Positions 34,933-44,600 of a stretch of DNA of 64,000 bases are shown here, in pieces; within the stretch, counting starts at the first letter, position 1, and each line of letters starts with the position of its first letter. A program made the translations under genes and the position numbers. Below the pieces are notes generated by a model. The model ran no database searches. It was not told the DNA's origin and saw only the letters and a list, made by a program, of their open reading frames with translations. Origin of the DNA: Ectothiorhodospiraceae bacterium (GTDB taxonomy: Bacteria > Pseudomonadota > Gammaproteobacteria > HK1); NCBI GenBank assembly GCA_024234875.1, contig JACKNM010000003.1, positions 550,001-614,000 of the forward strand, in the 5' to 3' direction.

Positions 34933-35787
34933 ATGGCGAAGGCTGGGGAGACGGGCACGCGCCCGGTGGTCGGACTGCTGAATCCCGGCGCGATGGGCAG
35001 CTCGGTGGGGGCCGCGATGCGCGCCAACGCCACCGTGTTGTGGGCGTCGGCGGGGCGCGGTGAGCGCACCGTATCCCGTGCACGCGACGCTGGCCTCGAG
35101 GACGCCGGCACCCTGGCGGAGCTGGTCGCACGCAGCGAGGTGGTGGTCTCGGTATGCCCGCCGGAGGCCGCGCTCGCGCTCGCGCGCGAGGTGGCGGCAG
35201 CCGGGCCCCGCGGGGTCTATGTCGACGCCAATGCCGTCTCGCCGCAGACCGCGCGGGCGGTGGGAGAGGTGGTGACGGCGGCCGGGGCCAGCTTCGTCGA
35301 CGGCGGCATCATCGGTCCGCCGGCGCATCGTCCCGGGACCACGCGGCTCTATCTCTGTGGCGCCGACGCGCCGCGGGTGGCGGCGCTGTTCGCCGGCTCG
35401 CCGATGGACGCGCGGGTGATCGAGGGCGGGCCGGGCGCGGCCTCGGCACTGAAGATGACCTACGCCGCGTGGACCAAGGGCTCGGATGCCCTGATTCTCG
35501 CCATCCGCGCCCTGGCCGCGGCCGAGGGCATCGAGGACGCGCTGGTCGAGGAATGGAATCTCTCGCAGACCGCGCTGCCGGCCAAGGTCGAGCGCGCGGC
35601 GGCGAGCCAGTCACCCAAGGCGTGGCGGTTCGTGGGCGAGATGGAGGAGATCGCCGACACCTTCGCCAACGCCGGCCTGCCCGACGGATTCCACCGCGGC
35701 GCCGCCGACCTCTATCGGCGCCTGGCCGGGTTCAAGGACGCCGACCCGCCGAGCCTCGAGGCGGCGATCCGCGCGATCCGAGGTTGA
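34933..35787 (+). CDS. NAD(P)-binding dehydrogenase with DUF1932 domain
   Basis: The 284-residue protein has an N-terminal Rossmann domain (LLNPGAMGSSVGA) like 6-phosphogluconate and 3-hydroxyisobutyrate dehydrogenases, followed by a DUF1932 C-terminal domain (GPGAASALKMTYAAW onward). Substrates are unknown. GAGGGAGACGAG precedes the ATG. It is divergent from the amidase and converges with the dgcA-like gene (52 bp). Confidence 0.82.
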   Translation: MAKAGETGTRPVVGLLNPGAMGSSVGAAMRANATVLWASAGRGERTVSRARDAGLEDAGTLAELVARSEVVVSVCPPEAALALAREVAAAGPRGVYVDANAVSPQTARAVGEVVTAAGASFVDGGIIGPPAHRPGTTRLYLCGADAPRVAALFAGSPMDARVIEGGPGAASALKMTYAAWTKGSDALILAIRALAAAEGIEDALVEEWNLSQTALPAKVERAAASQSPKAWRFVGEMEEIADTFANAGLPDGFHRGAADLYRRLAGFKDADPPSLEAAIRAIRG

Positions 35788-35839
35788 GGCCGAGCCGGCT
35801 GGGTGTTCCGTGGGCGCGGGCCGCCGGGCCCGCCCGTGG

Positions 35840-36910
35840 TCAGTCCAGGGCGCTCAGCCCCAGCCCGGGTGCATCGACCGTGCGCATGCAACCGTCCTCG
35901 AGCACGAAGCCGCCATCGGCCACGTCGCGGCCGAGGTCGAAGCTGCCGTCGAGGTCGAGGTAGCGGGTGGCCGGCGAGGCGAGTGCCGCGTGTAGCGCCG
36001 CCGCGATGCTGACGACGCTCTCGTCCATGCAGCCCCACATCAGGTCGAGACCCGCGATCTCGGCCAGGTCCGCGATGCGACGCCCGGCCCATACTCCGCC
36101 GCACTTCATCAGCTTGACGTTCAGGATCCCGCAGGCGGCGGGCGGCACCGCGAGGGCGAAGGCGTCGGCCTCGCCGAGCACGCTCTCGTCGGCCGCCAGG
36201 CGGTGGCGGATCTCCGGCGGCAGCCCGCGCATCGCGGCCGACGCATCGGCCGGCAGCGGCTGCTCGATCAGCTCGATGTCGAGGTCGGCGGTGGTTGCGA
36301 CGAATCGACGCAGATCGTCGACTGCATAGCCCTGATTGGGATCGACGCGGATGGTGGCCGCGCCGCCGACACGCTCACGGATGCGCGCGACGCGCTCGAT
36401 GTCCTCCTCGACCGAGCGCCCGAGCTTGACCTTCAGCGCGCGAAAGCCGCGACCGAGGTGCTCGTCGGTCTCCGTCAGCGCGTCCTCGACCGACATGATG
36501 CCGATGGTGATCGATGTCGGCAGGCTCGCGTGGGCGCGACCGAGGAGCTCGACCGTCGGCAGGCCGAGGCACTGTCCGAGCAGGTCGTGGAGCGCACCGT
36601 CGACGGCGGCGCGGGCCGCGGGGGTCGAGCCCATGGTGCGTGCGAGCTCGCGGGCGAGGGCGGGGAGGGTGCGCACGTCACGGCCGACCAGCCAGTCGAG
36701 CGCATCCGATGTCAGCGCGCCGCGGCAGTCGGCGTCGGTCTCTGCGGTCACCCACTCGTCCGGCGCGGCCGAGCCGCGGCCGACCGCGCCGTGTTCCCCG
36801 TGGATCTCGACGAACCCGAGAGCCACGTCGCTCACGGTGTGTGAGGCGATGGTGTAGGGCCGGGCGAGGGCGAGGTGCTCGAAGCGCGATTCGATTCGGG
36901 TGATTCGCAA
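35840..36910 (-). CDS. dgcA: Enolase-superfamily epimerase, DgcA-like
   Basis: The 356-residue protein shows the muconate-lactonising subgroup residues: K160 and K162 (ALKVKLG), D190 and N192 (VDPNQ), E216 (IEQPL), D241 (AADES) and K266/K269 (NVKLMKCGG). This is the dipeptide epimerase pattern. The adjacent DUF1611 gene makes DgcA (N-acetyl-D-glutamate racemase) the best call; L-Ala-D/L-Glu epimerase is the alternative. It starts with TTG at 36910 (MRITRIESRF), 4 nt after the dgcN stop, with GAGGA about 9 nt upstream; no ATG or GTG fits. Expressed with dgcN. Confidence 0.8.
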   Translation of the reverse strand: MRITRIESRFEHLALARPYTIASHTVSDVALGFVEIHGEHGAVGRGSAAPDEWVTAETDADCRGALTSDALDWLVGRDVRTLPALARELARTMGSTPAARAAVDGALHDLLGQCLGLPTVELLGRAHASLPTSITIGIMSVEDALTETDEHLGRGFRALKVKLGRSVEEDIERVARIRERVGGAATIRVDPNQGYAVDDLRRFVATTADLDIELIEQPLPADASAAMRGLPPEIRHRLAADESVLGEADAFALAVPPAACGILNVKLMKCGGVWAGRRIADLAEIAGLDLMWGCMDESVVSIAAALHAALASPATRYLDLDGSFDLGRDVADGGFVLEDGCMRTVDAPGLGLSALD

Positions 36911-36914
36911 CGAC

Positions 36915-38027
36915 TCAATCCTCGTCGGAGGCGCGCGGGCCGGGGGCCGGCGACTGGCCCCGAGTGCGTCCGAGGTGAGCACGGATCGGGCCGACGACAC
37001 GGTCGAGCCCTTGCTCCAGCACCGACACCACCGGGATGCCGATGCGCGCCTCGAGCGCCGCGCGATGGCGTTCCAGCGCCTCGGGTGTGAGGCCCTCGCC
37101 GTTCAGGGTGACCGCCAGGGTCTCGGCGCCGAGGTGGCGGACGAGCGCGATCTCGTCGGCGACGTCCGGCAGAGGCAGCCCGAGCGCCTCGAAGCCGTCG
37201 AGGAAACGGCGTCCGGGGGCGTGCTGGAGGACCACCGCGCGGGCACCGCCGGCGAGGATCAGCTCCGAGCCGCAGGGCCCGCTCGGGTTGCGCAGAGACG
37301 ACTGCCCCTCGATGACCATCACGTCCGGGGCGACCTCGCGGTCACAGGCCACCAGCGCGTGCTCGAGCTCGCCGCACACGTAGTCGTTCGGGGTGGCGTC
37401 GAGCACGAAACCATAGCGCGCTCCCTGCATCCACCCGGTCTGACCGGTGTAGATCATCTCCGCCGAGATGCCCGCGCCGCGCAACGCCTGCACCAGCATG
37501 CGCGCGGTGGTGCGCTTGCCGAGCGCGCAGTCGGTGCCGAGCACCGCGACGCGCGCGGCCCGGACCTCGCGCACGTGCCCCTCCCAGTGGTGGAGCTCGC
37601 GTGTCGGGCGCACGCGACGAAGATCGATGATCTCGACCCCGCTCGCCGCCGCCGCGGCGGCGATGTCGGGGTCCTCCGCCGCCGGGTCGTGCAGGCCGTT
37701 GACGATCGCGAGGCCCCGGCGCGCGGCGTCTGCCAGCGCGCGCCGCAGGAGCGGCGTGAGGCGTCCGCCGTGGGTCGCGACGCCGACGATGCAGTGCCGC
37801 ACGCGCCCGGCGGCGATCGCCACCCCCTGCTCGAGGTCGCCGACCACCGGGATGGCGCGGTGGCGGCCGTCGAGCAGCTCGCCGGCATCGCGCCCGGCGC
37901 AGTCCGGGTCGACGACGGCGACGATCTCGAAGCGCTCGGTACCGCGGACGAGCCCGTGGGCGGTCTTGGCGTCGGCGGTCGTGTAGGCGTGCGGGGCGAG
38001 GACGATGGCGGGGCTCGGCGCGGGCAT
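36915..38027 (-). CDS. dgcN: DUF1611-family protein, DgcN-like
   Basis: The 370-residue protein has an N-terminal Rossmann-like region and a C-terminal P-loop domain with GTDCALGKRTT (164-174). DgcN of marine bacteria acetylates D-glutamate; DgcA then racemises the product. The pair lies in that order here. The ATG at 38027 is supported by GAGGAG seven nt upstream, so a start at 38081 is not used. The M20 amidase next door could supply the deacetylase step (inference). Confidence 0.8.
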   Translation of the reverse strand: MPAPSPAIVLAPHAYTTADAKTAHGLVRGTERFEIVAVVDPDCAGRDAGELLDGRHRAIPVVGDLEQGVAIAAGRVRHCIVGVATHGGRLTPLLRRALADAARRGLAIVNGLHDPAAEDPDIAAAAAASGVEIIDLRRVRPTRELHHWEGHVREVRAARVAVLGTDCALGKRTTARMLVQALRGAGISAEMIYTGQTGWMQGARYGFVLDATPNDYVCGELEHALVACDREVAPDVMVIEGQSSLRNPSGPCGSELILAGGARAVVLQHAPGRRFLDGFEALGLPLPDVADEIALVRHLGAETLAVTLNGEGLTPEALERHRAALEARIGIPVVSVLEQGLDRVVGPIRAHLGRTRGQSPAPGPRASDED

Positions 38028-38494
38028 GGGTGCTCCTCGAACGGCCCGTCCACTATGGCCGCCGCGACCGAGGTCGGGCAAGGGCCGTGGCGCGGGGTGG
38101 CGGCCGGCGTCCGGTGCGCGGCGCTGGAATAGAACGCCGAGGCGTCCCGTTGTGGAGCAGCACGGGGGCGCCGGCGCGAGCGGCGTCGATGGCCGCGTGG
38201 TGGCCCGGATCCGGGGCCGTGACCGCGCTCACGCGCGGTGGAGATTCCGCCGTGATGGGATTCACGGCAACGTCGTCGGTTGAGAGTAGAATTCGATGCC
38301 TGGTGTCAAGGGCGAGGGTGCGTCGGGGCACGAGCTGGGGCTCGTCTCCGTTCCCGGTGCCGGTTGCTCCGCTGGAGCGACGCGGTCGACAAGATGCGTG
38401 ACTCGCGCTCAGCCTCCGAGCTGCGGGGCCGCTATGCGACGTGACGGTGCGCATGCCCCCGGGGTGACGTGCCGCGGAAAGAAAGGACGAGGCA
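38028..38494. other. Intergenic region upstream of the cNMP/rhodanese gene
   Basis: This 467-bp stretch separates dgcN (minus) from the next plus-strand genes. It must hold their divergent promoters. I see no regulator box or repeat. A low-GC patch, TTGAGAGTAGAATTCG at 38279-38294, may belong to a promoter. Confidence 0.35.
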
Positions 38495-38659
38495 ATGACC
38501 CGTCCGCTCGAGACAAGGGACGGCCGAAAGGCATGCGACCGAGGCTCGCTCGCGGCGTCGCCGCGTGGCGCTGCCACCGCCGTCTCGCCCGCACCGTGGC
38601 GCGTGGATGAACGCGCTGGTGCGTCGCGCGGCGCGCCGGCCGTCGGCCGCCGAACCTGA
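38495..38659 (+). CDS. Possible short leader ORF
   Basis: A 54-codon ORF (MTRPLETRDG...) has a good ribosome site (AAAGGACGAGG) and ends 10 nt before the start of the large cNMP-binding protein. The product is basic with no domain. It may be a leader that couples translation, or just a random ORF. Its ribosome site is better than that of the large gene, so it should not be ignored. Confidence 0.35.
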   Translation: MTRPLETRDGRKACDRGSLAASPRGAATAVSPAPWRVDERAGASRGAPAVGRRT

Positions 38660-38669
38660 GGTCGGATCG

Positions 38670-41591
38670 ATGTCACGGCTTGCACTTCCTCAGCTCTCCC
38701 TGGTCGCCGACCTGGAGCCCCTCGCGGCGCTCGGGTCGCAACGCCGAGAGGCGTTGCTCGCCGACTCGCAGGTGCTCGGGCTCGAGCCCGGGGAGTGGGT
38801 CTTTCGCGAGGGCGAGACCGACGGCGACTGGATCTACCTGCTCGACGGCGAGCTCGAGCTGAGCTGCCAGGGACGCCAGATGGGGGTGGTGGCCGGCGGC
38901 ACCGAGCAGGCGCGCACCCCTCTCGCGCGGCTCACGCCGCGCCAGCTCTCGGCGCGAACCCGCACCGCGTGTGTGGTGCTGCGGATCGACGGGCGGACCG
39001 TCGGTCGCGAGCTCGAGGCGCTGGTCGGGCCGGGCGAGCGCCTCGAGGTCAGCCACATCGACGACGACGACGCCGTCGACTGGATGACCCGGATGCTGAA
39101 GTCTCAGCTCTTCGCCCGGCTGCCGGCGGCCAACATCCAGCGGGTCTTCGCTCTTCTCGAGCACCTCCACCTCAAGCGCGGGGAGGTGGTCATCGAGCAG
39201 GGCGGGCCGGGTGACGCCTACTACATCATCCAGTCCGGCCGCTGCGTGGTGACCCGCACCCCGTCGGGGTTCGGCAAGCCGATCCGCCTGAGCGAGCTGG
39301 GCGAGGGCGACACCTTCGGCGAGGAGGCGTTGCTGTCCGACGCCCCCCGTAACGCCACCGTCACGATGGAGTCCGACGGCGTCTTGATGCGGCTGGCCAA
39401 GGCGCCGTTCCTCGACCTCGTCGCGCGTCCGATCATCCAGTCCGTGGACTTCGCCGGGGCCGGCGCCCTGGTCGAGGCGGGCGCGCTGTGGCTCGACGTG
39501 CGCTTCCCGGAGGAGCACCGCGAGCGCGCGCTGCCGGCGAGCGTCAACGTGCCGGTCGGCGCGCTGCGGATGCGCGCGCCGCGGCTCGGCCGCGGCAAGC
39601 CCTACATCGTGTACTGCGACAACGGGGATCGCAGCGCGATCGGCACGTTCTTACTGGTGCAGCACGGTATCGAGGCCTACCACCTGGCCGGCGGCCTGCT
39701 CTCGGTCGCGGTCGCCGAGACCGCCTACGGGGCGGCCGAGTCGGTCGGGCCCCAGGATCTCGAGGACCCGCTCGAGCAGGCAACCGCGGCTCCCGCGAGC
39801 GCGCCGAGCCGGGCAGGCGACAACGGGAGCGATGCCCCGCCCGTCGCCGAGGCATCCGCCGTCGGGGAACCGCCGCCCGCTGCGCCGGCGAGGCCCACCG
39901 GCGAGCCCGCGCTGCCGCCGGCGGTCGCCACGTCGCCGGCGCCGGCCGGGGCGACCGCGGTCGTCGCCGCCTCGGTGCCGGCGTCGCCGACCGCGGTAGA
40001 GTCCGACGTCGCGGCAGCGGGGCGGGCGCCACGGTCCCGGTCCCCGCGCCTGCCGCGCCCGCTCGCGGCGCGCGCCGGCCGCGACCCCGACCCCGACCCG
40101 GCGCCGGCGCCGGCGCGTAAGCGTGCCGCGGCCCGCAACACCCAGCTCGCCGCCGCCGAGGCGCAGGCCGCCAGCCTGCGCGCGGAGCTCGAGCGGACGC
40201 GCGACGAGCTCAAGGGCGCGCTGCGCGAGGCGGAGCGCCTGCGCCAGGAGGTGGACGCGGCGCGCCAGAAGGCGGCGGCGGAGGAGCAGCAGAAGCTGCG
40301 CGATCGCGAGACCCTGGTGCGCAGCCGGGCCGAGGTCGAGCAGAAGCTGCGCGAGGAGAAGGCGCGGCTCGAGGCCGATTTCGCGCGCACCGCCGAGGAG
40401 CTGGCCAAGGTCCACCGGCTGCGGGAGTCGACCGAGCAGCGGCTGCGCGACGAGCAGTCGGCGCTCGAGCGGCGCTCACGGGAGACCGAGCGCCGGCTGG
40501 AGGAGGCATTGCGGCTGAAGGCCGAGGCCGAGGCGGCGCGCCGCGCGATGGTCGAGGCGATGGAGGACTCGCTGCGCAGCAGCCGCGAGCAGCTCGAGGC
40601 CGAGGGGGCGCGTGCGGAGATGGCGCTGCGCGAGGTCGAGCGCCTGCGTTCCCACGTCGAGGAGGCGCGGGCGGCGGCCCGTGACGAGGCGGAGCGCAAG
40701 CGCGCGCGAGAGAAGGAGCTCGACGAGTTCAAGCGTCGCACCGAGGAGCGGTTGCGTCAGGAGGAGGCCAGGCTGCAGGAGGAGTACCGGCGCCACGAGG
40801 AGGAGCTCGGTCGTGTGCGTCGCGCCAAGGAGGCGGCGGAGGCGCGGGTGCGCGAGGAGCGGGAGCAGCTCAAGTCCGAGTCCGAGGCGGCGCACGCGCG
40901 TCTGGAGGAGGCGCGCCGCATGCAGCAGGCGGCGGAGACCATGCGCCGCGAGGCGGCGGAGGAGACCCGGCGACGGTTCGAGGCGCTGCGCGCGATGCAG
41001 GTGCGGATCGCCGAGCGTGCCAAGGCGGTGAGCGAGGCCGAGCGGCAGCAGCTCGAGGCGAGCTATGCCAAGGAGCGCGAGGCGCTGCGCGTCGCGCAGC
41101 TCGAGCGCCAGGCCGCCGACGAGGCGCGCGAGGTGGCCGAGAGCGAGGCCGAGCAGGTCTACAGTCGCTACCGGACGGCACTCAAGGATGCGCTGGCAGA
41201 GGAGAAGCTGCGGCTGCGCTCCGAGCGGGAGCACCTCGAGAGCGAGGCGGAGCGGGTGCAGTCGATGCTCGACGACATCCACCAGTTCCGTTCCGACCCG
41301 CGCGCGGGGCTGCTGCCGGTCGACGAGAGGGAGCGCCGCCGGCCGCTGGTCGAGCGCGCGGTGGAGCAGCTCGCCGGTGGGGGTGGTGACGCGAAACTCG
41401 AGATCGACGTGTTGCCGTCGCTTCGTGGGCAGGTGGGTCCGCAGGTCGATCTCCCCTGGTCGTCGACCCGCCGCTGGTTGACCTCCGAGGACGACCGGGT
41501 GCTCAAGCCCGATCAGGTCGAGTCCATTCGCCGGCGGCTGAAGGCGAAGGCGGGTGGCGCCGACGATTCCGGCGAGGGCGAGGCGTCCTGA
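38670..41591 (+). CDS. Dual cNMP-binding, rhodanese and coiled-coil protein
   Basis: The 973-residue soluble protein joins two cyclic-nucleotide-binding domains (about 20-125 and 142-250), a rhodanese domain (258-355), a Pro/Ala-rich linker (365-485) and a coiled coil of about 400 residues (490-895). The second cNMP domain has a complete phosphate-binding cassette (FGEEALLSDAPRNATV, R227); the first is degenerate. The rhodanese keeps its active-site Cys (C316 in YCDNGDRS). No HTH is present, so it is not a Crp/Fnr transcription factor. The ATG at 38670 has GAGG upstream; ATG 38607 and GTG 38565 are alternatives. Role unknown: a scaffold combining cNMP and sulfur signals is likely. Confidence 0.8.
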   Translation: MSRLALPQLSLVADLEPLAALGSQRREALLADSQVLGLEPGEWVFREGETDGDWIYLLDGELELSCQGRQMGVVAGGTEQARTPLARLTPRQLSARTRTACVVLRIDGRTVGRELEALVGPGERLEVSHIDDDDAVDWMTRMLKSQLFARLPAANIQRVFALLEHLHLKRGEVVIEQGGPGDAYYIIQSGRCVVTRTPSGFGKPIRLSELGEGDTFGEEALLSDAPRNATVTMESDGVLMRLAKAPFLDLVARPIIQSVDFAGAGALVEAGALWLDVRFPEEHRERALPASVNVPVGALRMRAPRLGRGKPYIVYCDNGDRSAIGTFLLVQHGIEAYHLAGGLLSVAVAETAYGAAESVGPQDLEDPLEQATAAPASAPSRAGDNGSDAPPVAEASAVGEPPPAAPARPTGEPALPPAVATSPAPAGATAVVAASVPASPTAVESDVAAAGRAPRSRSPRLPRPLAARAGRDPDPDPAPAPARKRAAARNTQLAAAEAQAASLRAELERTRDELKGALREAERLRQEVDAARQKAAAEEQQKLRDRETLVRSRAEVEQKLREEKARLEADFARTAEELAKVHRLRESTEQRLRDEQSALERRSRETERRLEEALRLKAEAEAARRAMVEAMEDSLRSSREQLEAEGARAEMALREVERLRSHVEEARAAARDEAERKRAREKELDEFKRRTEERLRQEEARLQEEYRRHEEELGRVRRAKEAAEARVREEREQLKSESEAAHARLEEARRMQQAAETMRREAAEETRRRFEALRAMQVRIAERAKAVSEAERQQLEASYAKEREALRVAQLERQAADEAREVAESEAEQVYSRYRTALKDALAEEKLRLRSEREHLESEAERVQSMLDDIHQFRSDPRAGLLPVDERERRRPLVERAVEQLAGGGGDAKLEIDVLPSLRGQVGPQVDLPWSSTRRWLTSEDDRVLKPDQVESIRRRLKAKAGGADDSGEGEAS

Positions 41592-41666
41592 GCCGCTGAG
41601 CCTCGCGTCACGCGCGCCGGGGGTCCGTGACCGGATCCGTGGCTCGCCAGCGGCGCGGTATCGGGA

Positions 41667-41686
41667 TACTGTATGTCGATACAGTA
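41667..41686 (+). promoter_or_regulatory. LexA (SOS) box
   Basis: TACTGTATGTCGATACAGTA is a perfect symmetrical match to the E. coli-type operator TACTGT-N8-ACAGTA. It lies over the start of dnaE2 and shows SOS control by LexA. Its form is that of gammaproteobacteria. Confidence 0.93.
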
Positions 41687-44600
41687 TCCCGGGCACTTGC
41701 CAGTGGTGGATCAGTCGACGCCCCCCGGCTACGCCGAGCTGCACACCTTCTCGTGCTTCACCTTCCTGCAGGGTGCCTCGCATCCCGAGGAGCTGGTGGC
41801 GCGCGCGCGCGCGCTCGGCTACACCGCCCTCGCGCTCACCGACGAGTGCTCGCTCGCCGGCGCGGTGCGTGCTCACCTGGCGGCGCGAGAAGCCGGGCTC
41901 GCGCTGATCCACGGGACCACCGTCGCCCTCGAGACTGGCGGCGCCGGCCCGTCCCCCGGCGGTGGCGCATCGCGTCTGGTGTTGCTCGCCACCGACCGAG
42001 TCGGCTGGGGGCAGGTGAGCGCGCTGGTGACCAGGGGACGTCGGGCGGCGGAGAAGGGCACGTATCGCCTGACCCACGCGGATCTCGACGCCGCCGCGCT
42101 CGACCACTGCCTCGCCCTGCTGGTGCCGGCCGAGGACGCCGCGTCCAAGACCCGCGAGCACCAGGCGCGCTGGCTGGCCGAGCGCTTCCCCGGCCGTGGC
42201 TGGCTCGGGGTCGAGCTGCTGCGCGGCGCCGACGACGCGGGGTGGTTGGCGATGCTGGAGCACGCGGGCGATCGCGCCGGCCTGCCGCGGGTGGCGGTCG
42301 GTGGGGCGAGGATGCACGCCCGCGGGCGTCGCGCGCTGCACGACCTGCTCGGCGCCATCCGCATCGGCTGCACGGTGGCCGAGGCGGGGCGCCGACTCGC
42401 GCCGAGCGGCGAGCGGCACCTGCGCTCGCGGGCGGCGCTGGCGCATCTCTACCCCGCCACCCTGCTCGCGGAGACCCTGGTGGTCGCCGAGCGTTGTCGC
42501 TTCTCGCTCGATGCCCTGCGCTACGAGTACCCGCGCGAGCTGGTGCCCGCGGGGACGACCGCCACGGAGCACCTGCGCGCGCTGACCGAGGCCGGGATGC
42601 GCGCGCGCTGGCCGGATGGTGCCCCGAGCCGCGTCCGCACGCTGATCGAGCACGAGCTCGCCCTGATCGCAGAGCTCGGCTACGAGGCGTACTTCCTCAC
42701 CGTGCACGACCTCGTGCGCTTCGCGCGCGAGCGCGGGATCCTCTGCCAGGGCCGCGGCTCGGCCGCGAACTCCGCGGTGTGCTTCTGCCTCGGCATCACC
42801 GAGGTCGACCCGGCGCGGATGGAGATGCTGTTCGAGCGTTTCATCTCGCGCGAGCGCAACGAGCCGCCGGACATCGACGTCGACTTCGAGCACGAGCGTC
42901 GCGAGGAGGTGATCCAGTACATCTACCGCAAGTACGGTCGCGACCGCGCGGCGCTGGCCGCCACCGTGATCACCTACCGCCCGCGCTCGGCGGTGCGCGA
43001 CGTCGGCAAGGCGCTCGGGCTCTCGCTGGCCCAGGTCGACCGCCTGGCGAGGTCGATGGCGTGGTGGGATCGCGGGCAGGTGCTGGACGAGCGGCTGCGC
43101 GAGCTCGGCTTCGACCCGCGCAACCCGGTGATGCGCCGGTTGGTGGTGCTGGTCGAGACCCTGGTCGGTTTCCCGCGGCACCTCTCCCAGCACACCGGCG
43201 GCTTCGTCATCGCCCGCGACGCGCTGCACGCGCTGGTGCCGATCGAGAACGCGGCGATGGCCGAGCGCACCGTCATCCAGTGGGACAAGGACGATCTCGA
43301 CGCGCTCGGTCTGCTCAAGGTCGACGTGCTGGCGCTCGGCATGCTCACCGCGATCCGCAAGGCGCTCGACCTGGTCGCCGAGCACCGCGGCCGGCGTCTG
43401 ACCATGGCCGAGGTGCCGGCCGAGGATCCCGACGTCTATCGGATGATCCAGCGCGCGGACACCGTCGGCGTGTTCCAGATCGAGTCACGGGCGCAGATGG
43501 CGATGCTGCCACGGATGCGACCGCGCACCTTCTACGACCTGGTGATCGAGGTGGCCATCGTGCGCCCGGGTCCGATCCAGGGCGGCATGGTCCACCCGTA
43601 CCTGCGCCGGCGTGCCGGCACCGAGCCGGTCACCTATCCGTCGGAGGCGGTGCGCGGGGTGCTCGAGCGCACCCTCGGGGTGCCGATCTTCCAGGAGCAG
43701 GTGATGCAGCTCGCGGTGGTGGCGGCCGGCTTCACCCCGGGCGAGGCAGACGGGCTGCGCCGGGCGATGGCGGCGTGGCGGCGCCGTGGCAGTCTCGGGC
43801 CGTTCGAGGAGCGCCTCATCGGCGGCATGCGTGACCGTGGCTACGGCGAGGACTTCGCGCGCCGCATCTTCGAGCAGATCAAGGGCTTCGGCGAGTACGG
43901 GTTTCCGGAGTCGCACGCCGCGAGCTTCGCCTTGCTGGTCTACGTGTCGGCCTGGCTCAAGTGCCACGAGCCGGCGGTGTTCGTCTGCGCGATGCTGAAC
44001 AGCCAGCCGCTCGGGTTCTACGCACCGGCACAGCTGGTGCGCGATGCGCGCGAGCACGGGGTCGAGGTGCGCCCGGTGGACGTGACCTCGAGCGACTGGG
44101 ACTGCACGCTCGAGCCGGTCGACGGTGGCGCGCTGGCGCTGCGTCTCGGGCTGCGCATGGTGAAGGGGCTGGCGCAGGCGAGTGGGACGCGAATCGTGGC
44201 GGCACGGGTGGCATCGAGTGAGGGCGGGTCGACGCTCGTCGACGTGCAGGATCTCGCGCGTCGCGCCGGCCTCGACCGCGGCGATCTGGCGCGTCTCGCC
44301 GATGCCGGCGCGCTGGCCGCCCTCGCCGGGCACCGGCATCGTGCGTGGTGGAGCGTCGCCGGGGTGGAGGCGCCGAGCCCGTTGCTCGAGGCGCCACGCT
44401 TCGCCGAGGGCGATCCGCTGCTGCGCCGACCGACGGAGGGGCAGGATCTGGTCGCCGACTACCGCGCGTTGGGACTCTCCCTCGGTCGCCATCCGCTCGC
44501 GCTGCTGCGCTCGGCGCTGGCGCGGCGCCGCCTGATACCCGCGCGCGAGCTGAATGCGCGCGGGCATGGCAGCTTCGCCCGGACCGCCGGGGTGGTGATC

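Noticed and set aside
38565..38669. Longer start of the cNMP/rhodanese gene at GTG 38565 or ATG 38607
   Set aside because: Neither has a clear ribosome site; ATG 38670 has GAGG at a good distance. They are kept only as alternatives.
40476..43385. A 969-codon minus-strand frame across the coiled-coil gene and dnaE2
   Set aside because: It is the shadow of two strong plus-strand genes and shows repetitive His/Arg/Leu composition and no motif.
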